Part shown: in pieces, positions 1 to 9,213 of the stretch | Numbering within the stretch: position 1 is the first letter of the stretch | Layout: each line of letters begins with the position of its first letter | From: Nostoc sp. PCC 7524 | Lineage (GTDB): Bacteria > Cyanobacteriota > Cyanobacteriia > Cyanobacteriales > Nostocaceae | Direction: 5' to 3' | NCBI RefSeq assembly: GCF_000316645.1 | Contig: NC_019684.1 | Coordinates: 1 to 64,000, forward strand | Length of the DNA stretch: 64,000 nucleotides | Notes under the pieces: generated by a model | The model's input: only the letters and a program-made list of their open reading frames with translations | Database searches by the model: none | Told to the model about the DNA's origin: nothing | Program-made: the position numbers and the translations under genes

Positions 1-170
1 TCAAAAACTGGTTCCGGGTCTAGAGCATCTCAATCTAATTTGATGCTTGCTTTCAAGAAACTAGGGGTGCAGGGAAAGAACAAGTGTCGCTTTCATCTGT
101 TGCTAGCGTGTAGTCGCGCTGGTTGGAGGCTCACATCTTCTATTGTGACGATTAGCAGCAAAGGTGGTAA

Positions 171-1556
171 ATGATGGAAATTCCCATTGACAGTTTATGG
201 AGTCAGGTATTAGAGCGTTTACAGATCGAATTATCCCGTCCCACCTTTGAAACGTGGATTAAAACTGCTAGCGCAGAACGGTTAGAAAATAACTGTTTGG
301 TAATCATGACTCCTAACCCTTTTGCTCGCAATTGGTTACAAAAGTATTACATCACTACAATTGCCAATGTTGTGCAAGATATTTTGGGTTATCCTATAGA
401 AATTTCTATTAAAGTTGTTCAGGGTGATGCAGTTTGTGAACTGGGAGAATCAGCACTTGGTTGGGAATTACCCACTCCCAATATTTTTGCAGAAACTATT
501 CCGAAAAAAAAGCAAACAACTACAGAATTAAACTCTAAATATACCTTTTCTCGCTTTGTGGTCGGTGCAAATAGTCGTATGGCTCATGCCGCCTCGTTAG
601 CTGTGGCAGAATCTCCTGGGCGAGAGTTTAACCCTTTATTTTTATGTGGTGGTGTCGGTTTAGGTAAAACTCATCTCATGCAAGCTATCGGACACTATCG
701 CTTAGAAATTTGTCCAGATTCTAAGATATTTTATGTTTCTACAGAACAGTTTACTAACGATTTAATTACAGCTATTCGTAATGATAGTATGCAGAGTTTC
801 CGAGAACATTATCGGGCAGCTGATGTGTTGTTAGTAGATGATATCCAGTTTCTTGAAGGTAAGGAATATACTCAAGAAGAATTTTTTCATACTTTTAATA
901 CATTACATGAAGCTGGTAAGCAAGTAGTGATTGCTTCCGACCGTCCACCAAACCAGATACCTCAATTACAAGAGCGTCTTTGTTCCCGATTTTCGATGGG
1001 CTTGATTGCTGATATTCAGTCTCCAGATTTAGAAACGAGAATGGCTATTTTGCAAAAAAAATCTGAGTACGAAAATATTAGGCTACCCCGTGATGTAATT
1101 GAGTATATTGCTGCTAATTATACTTCTAATATTCGGGAACTAGAAGGAGCTTTAACCAGGGCGTTGGCTTACATTTCGATTTGGGGTTTACCGATGACGG
1201 TAGAAAACATTGCCCCAGTTTTAGAAACCCCTACGGAGAAAATCGCAGCTAGACCGGAAGAGATTTTAACGGTGATAGCTGACAATTTTAATATTGCCAT
1301 AGAAGACCTTAAAGGTAACTCCCGTCGCCGAGAAATCAGTTGGGCGCGTCAAATTGGGATGTATCTGATGCGGCAACACACTGATTTGAGTTTACCGAGA
1401 ATTGGCGAAGAATTTGGTGGTAAAGACCATACAACGGTGTTATATAGTTGTGACAAAATTACTCAACTCCGGGAGAGCGATCGCGCCTTAGCTCAAACTT
1501 TACGTCAACTGAGCGATCGCATCAATATGACTAGCCGTTCCCATAAAACAACTTGA
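171..1556 (+). CDS. dnaA: Chromosomal replication initiator DnaA
   Basis: DnaA is the AAA+ ATPase that binds DnaA boxes and opens the replication origin. At 461 residues it is full length. An N-terminal interaction domain (about 1-85) is followed by a short linker and the AAA+ core: Walker A GGVGLGKT at about 160-167 and Walker B LLVDDIQF at about 224. The C-terminal box-binding helix-turn-helix carries the signature GKDHTTV near residue 417. Two ATGs stand back to back at 171 and 174 behind AAAGGTGG, so the start is uncertain by one codon. A cluster of DnaA-box-like nonamers follows immediately downstream, before dnaN. Family knowledge: dnaA can be deleted in some cyanobacteria, so its presence does not prove that the origin depends on it. 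Confidence 0.98.
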   Translation: MMEIPIDSLWSQVLERLQIELSRPTFETWIKTASAERLENNCLVIMTPNPFARNWLQKYYITTIANVVQDILGYPIEISIKVVQGDAVCELGESALGWELPTPNIFAETIPKKKQTTTELNSKYTFSRFVVGANSRMAHAASLAVAESPGREFNPLFLCGGVGLGKTHLMQAIGHYRLEICPDSKIFYVSTEQFTNDLITAIRNDSMQSFREHYRAADVLLVDDIQFLEGKEYTQEEFFHTFNTLHEAGKQVVIASDRPPNQIPQLQERLCSRFSMGLIADIQSPDLETRMAILQKKSEYENIRLPRDVIEYIAANYTSNIRELEGALTRALAYISIWGLPMTVENIAPVLETPTEKIAARPEEILTVIADNFNIAIEDLKGNSRRREISWARQIGMYLMRQHTDLSLPRIGEEFGGKDHTTVLYSCDKITQLRESDRALAQTLRQLSDRINMTSRSHKTT

Positions 1557-1569
1557 CAATAATTTATTG

Positions 1570-1768
1570 TTTTCCACAACCAGTAATCATCTCACTCGCC
1601 GAACACAAATTAAAATATTAAGTAATGTATAAAAACAGTTTAAATTTCCTTCTCCTCTGTGGAAAAATAGTGATTTTTTTGTGGAAAACTTGATATTTTC
1701 GTGGAAAACTTCATTAAGTATAATTACCCTGTGGAAAAAACCTCAATGTTTTCCACAAGTTTTCCACA
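1570..1768. other. Candidate replication origin: DnaA-box cluster between dnaA and dnaN
   Basis: Seven copies of TTTTCCACA or its complement lie within 200 bases: 1570-1578 and, near the far end, 1749-1757 and 1760-1768 on the plus strand; 1658-1666, 1680-1688, 1700-1708 (one mismatch) and 1730-1738 on the minus strand. The surrounding DNA is AT-rich. The nonamer differs by one base from the classic TTATCCACA box. Box clusters between dnaA and dnaN are the commonest bacterial oriC arrangement, so this is a strong in-silico origin candidate. Whether it fires is not visible from sequence. Confidence 0.75.
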
Positions 1769-1780
1769 GACTATAAGTAA

Positions 1781-1804
1781 TAGGCAATAGGCAATAGGCA
1801 ATAG
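1781..1804. repeat. Short tandem repeat (TAGGCAA)3
   Basis: Three heptamers TAGGCAA plus a partial unit lie between the DnaA-box cluster and dnaN. The same heptamer recurs at 44386, 54202 and 60017 and, in complement, at 60995. This is the STRR class of repeat typical of heterocystous cyanobacteria. Confidence 0.85.
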
Positions 1805-1892
1805 TTATTCTCCTCTGCTCCTCTCCTCTCCAATCCCTACTCCAGACTGAACTAGGGATGTTAGTATATTCACTCACCAGCTAAATCTAACT

Positions 1893-3053
1893 ATGAAATT
1901 AGTTTGCTCCCAAAGCGACCTCAGTAGCAATCTCTCCCTTGTCAGTCGTGCTGTACCGTCACGGCCGACTCATCCCGTACTTGCCAATGTGCTACTACAA
2001 GCAGATGCTCAAACTAACCAGGTAAGCTTAACAGCCTTTGATCTCAGTTTGGGTCTTCGCACCAGCTTTAATGCGGAAGTTTGGCAAGGAGGAGCGATCG
2101 CACTTCCTGCTAAGTTACTTGTAGATATCACCTCTCGTCTACCAGAGGGAGAAATTACCCTAGATGATGAATCGGCAGATAGCAAAGCCACAGGAGAGGG
2201 TTTAGTTGTTACCCTCACACCCAAAACTGGACAATATCAGTTACGCGCTATGGGTGCGGAAGAGTTTCCCGAATTACCTTTAATTGAAAACACCGAAGCC
2301 ATCAATATCACCGCCACAGCATTAATTGAAGGCTTGCGGGGTTCATTATTTGCTACCAGTGGGGATGAAACAAAGCAAGTCCTCACAGGAGTTCATCTCA
2401 CAGTGAAACAAGACGCATTGGAATTTGCTGCTACTGATGGACATCGCCTCGCAGTGGTAGAAACCAGCAACGAGCAGCCTGTGGAAGATACTGAGCAACA
2501 ACTAGAGGTGACAGTACCAGCTAGAGCATTAAGAGAACTAGAACGGATGTTAGCTCATAATGCTGCTTCCGATGAACCCATAGCCCTATATTTAGATCAA
2601 GGTCAAGTTGTGTTCTCATGGCGTAATCAACGCCTCACCAGTCGGACATTAGAAGGCCAATACCCAGCTTATCGGCAACTTATTCCTCGCCAATTTGAAC
2701 GACAAGTAACAGTTGAGCGCCGACAATTTTTAAGTACATTAGAGCGAATTGCCGTATTAGCTGATCAAAAAAATAATATTGTTAAACTCACAATTGATAG
2801 TGATGCTCAAGAACTTACCTTATCTTGTGAAGCTCAAGAAATGGGTAGTGGCAGAGAGTCTATGTCTGCTCAAATTTCTGGCACAAATATAGACATTGCC
2901 TTTAACGTCAAGTATTTAATGGAAGGCTTGAAAGCTTTGCCATCCTCAGAAATTCAAATGCACCTGAATCAAGAACTGACTCCAGTGATTTTTACACCCT
3001 TGGGTGGTTTAAAGATGACTTATCTAGCCATGCCAATCCAATTGAGAAATTAA
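1893..3053 (+). CDS. dnaN: DNA polymerase III sliding clamp, beta subunit
   Basis: DnaN forms the ring-shaped dimer that tethers DNA polymerase III to DNA and serves as a docking hub for repair and regulatory proteins. The 386-residue length and three similar domains fit the family. Recognisable pieces are the N-terminal MKLVCSQSDL followed by the SRAVPSRPTHPVLANVLL segment, the middle TDGHRLAVVE motif, and the C-terminal end TYLAMPIQLRN, where the family usually closes its peptide-binding pocket. It sits downstream of dnaA, separated by the putative origin and a short repeat. The ATG at 1893 gives the normal family start. Confidence 0.97.
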   Translation: MKLVCSQSDLSSNLSLVSRAVPSRPTHPVLANVLLQADAQTNQVSLTAFDLSLGLRTSFNAEVWQGGAIALPAKLLVDITSRLPEGEITLDDESADSKATGEGLVVTLTPKTGQYQLRAMGAEEFPELPLIENTEAINITATALIEGLRGSLFATSGDETKQVLTGVHLTVKQDALEFAATDGHRLAVVETSNEQPVEDTEQQLEVTVPARALRELERMLAHNAASDEPIALYLDQGQVVFSWRNQRLTSRTLEGQYPAYRQLIPRQFERQVTVERRQFLSTLERIAVLADQKNNIVKLTIDSDAQELTLSCEAQEMGSGRESMSAQISGTNIDIAFNVKYLMEGLKALPSSEIQMHLNQELTPVIFTPLGGLKMTYLAMPIQLRN

Positions 3054-3210
3054 GAATGTGACAGGTTATACCAATTCAAAATACCCTACGGAAAGGCAAG
3101 CCTACAAAATTCAAAATTAAGAAATTGAGACTCAGCATACCTTTTAGCGTTTGCATCTGTATCAAATTTTTTGTGAATTGGTATTACAGCTCAAGAGTTC
3201 TCTAACCCAT

Positions 3211-3275
3211 AACCTGTCACCTGTCACCTGTCACCTATCACCTGTAACCTGTCACCTGTCACCTGTCACCTATTC
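3211..3275. repeat. Short tandem repeat (CACCTGT)n
   Basis: Degenerate tandem CACCTGT/CACCTAT heptamers between the ends of dnaN and the convergent histidine kinase. A similar tract lies at 14508-14550. A short frame reading through it (from 3151) has only repeat-derived composition and is not considered coding. Confidence 0.8.
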
Positions 3276-3276
3276 C

Positions 3277-6033
3277 CTAACTCCTACTTTGTTGCATAGG
3301 AATTTCAATCCAAAATTCTGTCCCAGATCCTAACTGCGAATCACATTTAAATACACCACCATGTTTATCGACTACAATCCCATAACTAATTGATAATCCT
3401 AAGCCAGTACCCTTACCTACTGGCTTAGTAGTAAAAAATGGATCACATATCCTTCTTCTTACACTTTCTGGTATGCCTGGGCCATTATCTGTCATGCGAA
3501 TCACGATGCTTTTAATATTGCCCTGTAACTCGCCAATGCTAGTACGGATAGTAATCTGACTTTTATGGGGTTGTAATTGCTTGTCTTGATAGTCTTCTAA
3601 AGCATCAATGGCATTACTCAAAACATTCATAAACACCTGATTCATCTGCCCGGCATAGCACTCTACTAAAGGAATGTCACCATACTCTTTGATGACTTTA
3701 ATCGCAGGACTTTCCGGTTTTGCTTTCAGGCGATGCTGCAAAATCAGCAAGGTACTGTCTATACCATCATGAATATTTACAGCTTTCATTTCTGCTTCAT
3801 CGAGACGAGAGAAATTTCGTAAAGACATGACAATCTGACGGATACGCTCCACCCCAATTTCCATAGAAGATAAAGTTTTGGGTAAATCTTCCGATAAAAA
3901 CTCCAAATCAATCTTATTTACCAAATCGAAAATTTCCAAAGTTCCATCAGGGAATTGCTGCTGATAAAGCTCCACCAGACTGAGCAAATCTTTAGCGTAT
4001 TCGCTGACATGAGAGAGATTGCCATAAATAAAGTTGACTGGGTTATTAATTTCGTGGGCAACACCTGCCACCAATTGCCCTAATGAGGACATTTTCTCTG
4101 TTTGAATCAGTTGGGTTTGGGTTTGTTGTAAATGATGTAGTGCTTGAGATAACTTTTGGGCTTGCTGTTTTGTTTGACTTAGGAGTTCAGCTTGTTGTAA
4201 TGCTACTCCTAATTGGGCAGCAATCTGAGTGAGGAAATTAACTTCTGAGGGTTTCCACTGACGAGAACCAGAATGTTGATAAGTTGCTAATAAACCCCAA
4301 AGTTTTTGCCCAAAAAAGATGGGAGCAAGAATAAAAGCATGAATTTGATACTGTTCTAAATTATCAATATGACACTGAGCAAACCCCATTTTATAGATGT
4401 CATCTACTGCAAAAGTTTCATTATGGCGGTAGCGTCCACCTTCTGTATCTTGTAAGTAAGTGTCATTCCAAACTAAATTAATACCTAATTGGGATTCATT
4501 AGACCAATGGGGACTAGCAGCCTCAAAATCACCAACAAATTCACCACCCCATTCAGCGTTGAAGCGATACACAGAAACCCGATCTGTTTTGATGAGTTGA
4601 CAAACTTCTTTAGTAGTTGTTTGAAAGATAATATCAGTATCCAGAGATTCACGAATCTTATTAACAACCCCGAATATTGTTTGTTGTTGTTCTGTGGTTT
4701 GTTGTAGCTCAAGAGTGCGCTTTTGAACTTGTTTTTCTAAATTCTCATTGAAGGCTTGTATCTGTTGGTATTGTTCATATTGCTGAATCGCTGAAGCAAA
4801 GTGTTTACCGAGTTCTCTAGCTAGTTCAATGTCTTCAATTGTCCATTGTTGAGCTTGGGCTTTCTTAGATTCACGCCACAGTTCAAATGATAGGCGGGGG
4901 TAAATTTGCCTTTGATCAGGATCATGCTGACCAGCCCAGAGAGTTTCTGTGTCTATTTCATTGCGGAAAATGCTTAAATATCCTAGCAACTGTTGACGAT
5001 ATTCCAATGGAATCATCAAAATGCTACGAATTTTCGTTGCTTGAAAAACAGGTTGTAAACTTCGTAAGGCGGAAGTTTGATAGATGTCGGTAATTGCCCA
5101 CACATCATACTCATGGGATTTGTAGTGTTCCTGCCAGACGCTATACTGCTCTATGAGGGGATAGATAGTTTGTTCTGGGATGAGTGGTTGCTGTCCATAA
5201 GTATAAAGTCGAATACAATCACTACCTGGAATCAAACATTCTGCCAAACTCTTGTGATTGCCATTGTTGAGATCAAAAGCTTCATTTCTCAGACAAAGCC
5301 GACCACCAACACCGTTAAAAGCATTAACGGCTGCTTCTAAAGCTGGTTGTAAGACAACTGTGGGTAATGAGTGTAGTAGGGTAGCAATGCGGTTAATTAC
5401 TGCTTCCCGTTGGGCTTTGGCACGGGATTGAGTGAGGAGGTTACTGTGGGCGATCGCTACCGATAATTGATCGACAACCATCTGCATGGCTGCTAACTCA
5501 TTCTCTGAAATGTTGCGGGTTTCAGAGTGATGGGATACCAGCAATCCCCAGAGTGTATCTTGATGAAAAATTGGGGCAACAACGGAAGACTTCACCCCCA
5601 TTGCAGTGAGATATTCCAGATGACAGGGATCTACGGGACGATAACAAATTTCTTCTGCTATTTGTTCTCCTGTTTCCAAGTTGTATAAGGGACTTTGCCC
5701 AATTTGCCCTGCATCAACATTGACGACAGAACGTACCTTGGATTTGATCAATAGTTCTCTGGCGTGGGGAGGAATGTCATCAGCTGGAAAATTTAAGCCC
5801 AGCAATGAGGGTAGGCGATTTTCATAAATCGATTCAGCAATGACCTGACCGCTTGCATCTGCATGGAATTTGTAAATCATCACTCGGTCAGTTCCCAGTA
5901 AGGAACGTACCTCAGCCGTTGTCGCTGTAATGATATCTTCCAATTCTAAGGATTGACGTATACGAGTTGTGATGCTGCGTAGTATGCTTTCTTGATTAAG
6001 GCTAACTTGCAGTGGTTGAGCGATCGGGAACAT
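3277..6033 (-). CDS. Three-GAF phytochrome/cyanobacteriochrome-type sensor histidine kinase
   Basis: A 918-residue soluble sensor kinase. GAF1 (about 20-200) has phytochrome features: an FPADDIP segment near 82-88 and a Cys137-His138 pair in DPCHLEYL, the usual bilin attachment site. GAF2 (about 215-420) lacks a Cys-His pair. GAF3 (about 455-620) has WNDTYLQ and Cys554-His555 in AQCHIDNLEQ, as in red/green cyanobacteriochromes. A coiled coil leads to HisKA with phospho-acceptor His660 (HEINNP), then an HATPase with the N box NVLSNAIDAL and G boxes DNGPGIP and GKGTGLGLS. There is no PAS domain before GAF1, so it is a knotless type. The layout matches my recollection of Nostoc All2699/AphC. No response regulator is adjacent. 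Bilin binding and colours are inference. Confidence 0.9.
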   Translation of the reverse strand: MFPIAQPLQVSLNQESILRSITTRIRQSLELEDIITATTAEVRSLLGTDRVMIYKFHADASGQVIAESIYENRLPSLLGLNFPADDIPPHARELLIKSKVRSVVNVDAGQIGQSPLYNLETGEQIAEEICYRPVDPCHLEYLTAMGVKSSVVAPIFHQDTLWGLLVSHHSETRNISENELAAMQMVVDQLSVAIAHSNLLTQSRAKAQREAVINRIATLLHSLPTVVLQPALEAAVNAFNGVGGRLCLRNEAFDLNNGNHKSLAECLIPGSDCIRLYTYGQQPLIPEQTIYPLIEQYSVWQEHYKSHEYDVWAITDIYQTSALRSLQPVFQATKIRSILMIPLEYRQQLLGYLSIFRNEIDTETLWAGQHDPDQRQIYPRLSFELWRESKKAQAQQWTIEDIELARELGKHFASAIQQYEQYQQIQAFNENLEKQVQKRTLELQQTTEQQQTIFGVVNKIRESLDTDIIFQTTTKEVCQLIKTDRVSVYRFNAEWGGEFVGDFEAASPHWSNESQLGINLVWNDTYLQDTEGGRYRHNETFAVDDIYKMGFAQCHIDNLEQYQIHAFILAPIFFGQKLWGLLATYQHSGSRQWKPSEVNFLTQIAAQLGVALQQAELLSQTKQQAQKLSQALHHLQQTQTQLIQTEKMSSLGQLVAGVAHEINNPVNFIYGNLSHVSEYAKDLLSLVELYQQQFPDGTLEIFDLVNKIDLEFLSEDLPKTLSSMEIGVERIRQIVMSLRNFSRLDEAEMKAVNIHDGIDSTLLILQHRLKAKPESPAIKVIKEYGDIPLVECYAGQMNQVFMNVLSNAIDALEDYQDKQLQPHKSQITIRTSIGELQGNIKSIVIRMTDNGPGIPESVRRRICDPFFTTKPVGKGTGLGLSISYGIVVDKHGGVFKCDSQLGSGTEFWIEIPMQQSRS

Positions 6034-6380
6034 TGGTTTTAGTGAAATGAATTTTAGAATAATCGCCAGATTTTTATAAATCTAAAGACATTTTGGTTTT
6101 CAATTAATCACATTGTCCACAGTAAAACTACGGTCAAAATTTACCTAACAAATTTCGCTGTCTGTACATTAGTTAAATATCTAAAAATGCCAATAATTTT
6201 TAGGTAATATATTGCTCAACTTAGGAAGAACAATTTAATCAAACTAACCTGAACCCAAAACAAAAAAATCTGCCAAAAAAAGACGCAATATTGATTGCGC
6301 CTGATAAAGTTGCTGAAGAACCTCTTAATAGTAATATTTAGTGTTCATGGATTATCTCGTTACCCACTTCATCCACTAAA
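6034..6380. other. Intergenic region between two minus-strand genes
   Basis: AT-rich 347 bases between the photoreceptor kinase start and the end of the ArsA-like gene. It must hold the kinase promoter, but no clear -35/-10 pair stands out. The only structured element is the terminator described at 6274-6301. Confidence 0.6.
6274..6301 (-). terminator. Rho-independent terminator of the ArsA-like gene
   Basis: Read on the minus strand, an 8-base arm GGCGCAAT and the arm ATTGCGTC form a hairpin with a 4-base loop (one mismatch), followed directly by seven T residues. It lies 80 bases past the stop of the ArsA-like gene. Confidence 0.7.
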
Positions 6381-7568
6381 TTAAACTCTCACATTATCAG
6401 CAAAGCGGATTTTAAGATAGTCTTCTTCCATCTTTGCGCCTGCGGGCTGGAGTGCTGCTAGGGCTTGGGGTAAGACCAGATTGCGGCGATGGTTGCCAAT
6501 CGTAATATTTAATTCATCTCCAGTTTTACTGAGTTGAATTTGGTTTTTAGGAATTCCCGGCAAGTACAATTCTAAGCTGTATTGATTTTGTTCTTGCACG
6601 ACTCTGACAGTCGTTTCTTTGTAATATACCTGAGTGGGGTCTTCATCTTTATAGAGTGTTTCTTTTAAACGCTCTAAGGCTGCTAAACCACACATTTCTT
6701 CAGAGAATAAGGGTACCTCTTTCACGGGTAGAGGAAGAAAATTTTCATGGATTTCTTGACGATATTCTTCCTGATTTTGTTTCCAACTTTGGAAGAATGG
6801 ATCTTGCACTTCAGCCGGGATAATGCGATTAGCCACTACTAAATCTGTGGCAACATTGTATAAGCTTAAATAAGCATGAGCGCGTAGAGATTCTTTAATC
6901 ACCATCTTTTCTGGATTGGTGATTAAGCGAACTGAAGTTTGGGTATTATCTGTTAATACTTTTTCCAACGCTTCAATTTGCTCATAAAATTCATAAGGTG
7001 CATCCATCACCTCTTTATCTGGTAAAGAAAACCCTGCGATTGGTTTAAATATAGGTTCAACTAGGGGGCGGAGTGCAACTGAGATGTTTTGAAATGGCTT
7101 GTAAAAACGCCGCATATACCAGCCACCGACTTCTGGTAAACTCAGAAGTCGCAATGCTGTACCGGTGGGAGCAGAGTCGATAATTAAAACATCATACTCG
7201 CCTTCATCATAGTGGCGTTTCATTCTTACCAAGCCAAAAATTTCGTCCATTCCTGGCAAGATGGCTAATTCTTCTGCTTGGACTCCCTCTAATCCTCTGG
7301 CTTGTAAAACCTGGGTAATATAACGCTTCACAGCACCCCAGTTTCCTTCTAGTTCTTGTAGTGCATCTAGTTCTGCACCCCATAAGTTGGGGCGAATTTG
7401 CCGGGGTGCGTGTGCTAGTTCTAAGTCAAAACTGTCTGCTAATGAGTGGGCAGGGTCTGTACTCAAAACCAGTGTACGATATCCTAATTCTGCACAACGG
7501 AGTCCAGTTGCTGCTGCAACTGAGGTTTTACCCACGCCGCCTTTTCCTGTCATTAAAATTACTCGCAT
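6381..7568 (-). CDS. ArsA/Get3-family ATPase with C-terminal HSP20-like domain
   Basis: A 395-residue P-loop ATPase of the ArsA/Get3/TRC40 class. The deviant Walker A GKGGVGKT is at 8-15, the switch I region reads [12 protein letters not shown], and the switch II strand reads [13 protein letters not shown]. The last 80 residues ([19 protein letters not shown] onward) look like the HSP20-fold domain found at the end of many plant and cyanobacterial ArsA homologues. I see no CxC or other obvious metal-binding cysteine set and no arsB/arsC neighbours, so a chaperone role with membrane or tail-anchored clients is more likely than arsenite export. The frame stays open to 7649, but the ATG at 7568 gives the family N-terminus [11 protein letters not shown] and follows a GGCAGGG stretch. 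Confidence 0.88.
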   Translation of the reverse strand: MRVILMTGKGGVGKTSVAAATGLRCAELGYRTLVLSTDPAHSLADSFDLELAHAPRQIRPNLWGAELDALQELEGNWGAVKRYITQVLQARGLEGVQAEELAILPGMDEIFGLVRMKRHYDEGEYDVLIIDSAPTGTALRLLSLPEVGGWYMRRFYKPFQNISVALRPLVEPIFKPIAGFSLPDKEVMDAPYEFYEQIEALEKVLTDNTQTSVRLITNPEKMVIKESLRAHAYLSLYNVATDLVVANRIIPAEVQDPFFQSWKQNQEEYRQEIHENFLPLPVKEVPLFSEEMCGLAALERLKETLYKDEDPTQVYYKETTVRVVQEQNQYSLELYLPGIPKNQIQLSKTGDELNITIGNHRRNLVLPQALAALQPAGAKMEEDYLKIRFADNVRV

Positions 7569-7684
7569 GGATGATTCTGCCCTGCCTGAGAATTGTTTAC
7601 ATTTATTTACGCTATCTCCATTATCGATGGTTTTGGGGATTGGGGGCATGAGTCAATAGTTATTCTCCCCTGCTCCTCTACTCT

Positions 7685-7954
7685 CTACTCCCTATTCCCT
7701 TGTAAAAGTTGATCTAGTTTATTTTCGATTTCTGAGAGTTTGTTAAGAATTGTGGGGCGCTCACCATCTACTGACAGCAACAAATTGAATATTCCCTCTT
7801 GTACTTGCGTTAATCGTTCTACTGCTTTTTGTAGTTGGATCATGCCTTCGCGGAGTTCTTGGCGTTCCTCTCGTGCGTCAGCCATTTCGTCTAGCATAGA
7901 TTGGACGGTTTTAGCGTTAGTTTCAATTAGTTGTTTAAGTTCTTTATCAGCCAT
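7685..7954 (-). CDS. Small coiled-coil protein, conserved hypothetical
   Basis: An 89-residue acidic, highly charged protein with no hydrophobic segment. Almost the whole length shows heptad-like spacing of Leu, Met, Ile and Val between Glu, Lys, Gln and Arg (ADAREERQELREG, then KAVERLTQVQEG, then KLSEIENKLDQLL), so it should form a long helical or coiled-coil rod. Gly and Pro occur only around residues 63-69, suggesting a two-helix hairpin. It follows the small genes at 8033-8993 on the same strand and precedes the ArsA-like gene. I cannot assign a function. Length and composition make it a plausible real gene rather than a chance frame. Confidence 0.65.
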   Translation of the reverse strand: MADKELKQLIETNAKTVQSMLDEMADAREERQELREGMIQLQKAVERLTQVQEGIFNLLLSVDGERPTILNKLSEIENKLDQLLQGNRE

Positions 7955-8032
7955 TGCGATCGCTCTTTTGGGTTAAGTATATTATTTAAACGCAGAGGGG
8001 GAGAGAGGTAAGCGCAGAGGTACGCGGAGAAT

Positions 8033-8410
8033 TTAGGGAATGATATGTTGTTTCAACACATCTAGCTTGGAACAATGCCAATAATCGATGTGAGAGACAA
8101 TTAAGCCATCGGAGTTAAGTCCTAGTTCACTCCAGCCAGAAATCTCAATGCGCGGTTTCCATGGTAGGGGCGTGTTCCAACTGAGTGTCCATTCGGTTTT
8201 GATAGTGTCTCCCAATTGTTGAATATGATGCAAGTCCATTCGGCAATTTAAAAACCACGTTTGGATGAATTTAATCATTTTTTTATAACGTTCTACACCG
8301 CGAAAGCTATTTAAGGGGTCTTGAAAATACACATCCTCAGCATAAATATTGTAGGTTTGATGATCTGGAAATCTTTGATAATCTGCTTTTAGGATTGCGA
8401 TGATATCCAT
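8033..8410 (-). CDS. DUF2358 family protein (NTF2/SnoaL-like fold)
   Basis: A 125-residue soluble protein resembling the cyanobacterial and plastid DUF2358 family. It has the typical opening helix (IAILKADYQRFPD), the YAEDVYFQDPLNSFRGVERYKKM segment in two pieces, and alternating strands ending in the HIDYWHCSKLDVL region. The predicted fold is an NTF2-like cone, which in other families is a small-ligand pocket; no ligand is known to me here. It starts 4 bases after the stop of the upstream gene at 8415-8993, so the two are almost certainly co-transcribed. There is no signal peptide or membrane segment. Confidence 0.75.
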   Translation of the reverse strand: MDIIAILKADYQRFPDHQTYNIYAEDVYFQDPLNSFRGVERYKKMIKFIQTWFLNCRMDLHHIQQLGDTIKTEWTLSWNTPLPWKPRIEISGWSELGLNSDGLIVSHIDYWHCSKLDVLKQHIIP

Positions 8411-8414
8411 TAAT

Positions 8415-8993
8415 TTATTGTGGGTTAATATTTACTTCATGCCATAGTCTTTCTAATTGTCTTTGCCAAGCGGCTAAAACTTCTTCTCTGGCTTGTGGAG
8501 TTTGGTTAATCTCTCCTAATAATCCTTCGGCATAGAATCGTTCTAAGTTTTGCATTGTGGCTTGCAGAGATTGTCCTTGCTGTTTAGCGGCTTGAATAAT
8601 TTGCCGGACACGACTTTCTAGTAGACGATTGAAGACATCGTTTAAACCAGCGTCGTGCAAAGATACTAAGCGCGCGATCGCATTACTTAAATCAGCACTG
8701 ACCAAACTACCGCTATGATGCTGATAAACTCCCCAAATTACGCCGTCATACAAAGCGTAACGTACTTCTTGGGTGTCATCAAAGTTGGCTTCTAAAAATT
8801 GTGCTAAAAATGGTTGAGCTTCTGTAGCTGGCACAATTGGTAGTAAAACTCTCAGCCAACTGTGATCTTCTGACAGCAGTATTAATAGTCTAAATGTAGG
8901 TGTGTCTATCTGCCATGATCCAGGTGCGATTTTCTCCACATTGGCTGTACCAAATAAGTCTGTCAGAGTTGCCGCAATTTCTTCAGGTGTCAT
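8415..8993 (-). CDS. Conserved cyanobacterial protein, YbjN/secretion-chaperone-like N-terminal half
   Basis: A 192-residue soluble protein. Residues 1-110 alternate helix and strands (EEIAATLTDLFG, then WQIDTPTFRLLILLSED, then WLRVLLPIVPA), ending in a helix rich in small residues. This pattern recalls the YbjN or type III chaperone-like fold, but that is a guess from secondary structure. The C-terminal 80 residues are helical and charged. It is first in a two-gene unit with the DUF2358 gene, with a 4-base gap. I do not recognise a catalytic motif and assign no function. Confidence 0.7.
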   Translation of the reverse strand: MTPEEIAATLTDLFGTANVEKIAPGSWQIDTPTFRLLILLSEDHSWLRVLLPIVPATEAQPFLAQFLEANFDDTQEVRYALYDGVIWGVYQHHSGSLVSADLSNAIARLVSLHDAGLNDVFNRLLESRVRQIIQAAKQQGQSLQATMQNLERFYAEGLLGEINQTPQAREEVLAAWQRQLERLWHEVNINPQ

Positions 8994-9213
8994 AGTCTTT
9001 TTTGAACTTTACTTTCTAGCCTACCGCTTTTCAGTTTTAAGGCGCATCAGCTAAGTAATAGATGAGACTACTAGACTATTAGAAGCAGACTTCAGCAGCC
9101 AGACCAATATCTGACTGCTGAAGTTACACCTTTATATGTAAGGCTAACCACAACCGACTCATCGCCCCGAAGAAAGCTAACAGCACTTATGTCTCTTTCT
9201 CTTTCTAGCTACC

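Noticed and set aside
3151..3333. 60-codon frame after dnaN
   Set aside because: Consists largely of (CACCTGT)n tandem repeat.
7569..7649. N-terminal extension of the ArsA-like ATPase
   Set aside because: The 27 extra residues have no family counterpart; the ATG at 7568 begins right before the P-loop strand.
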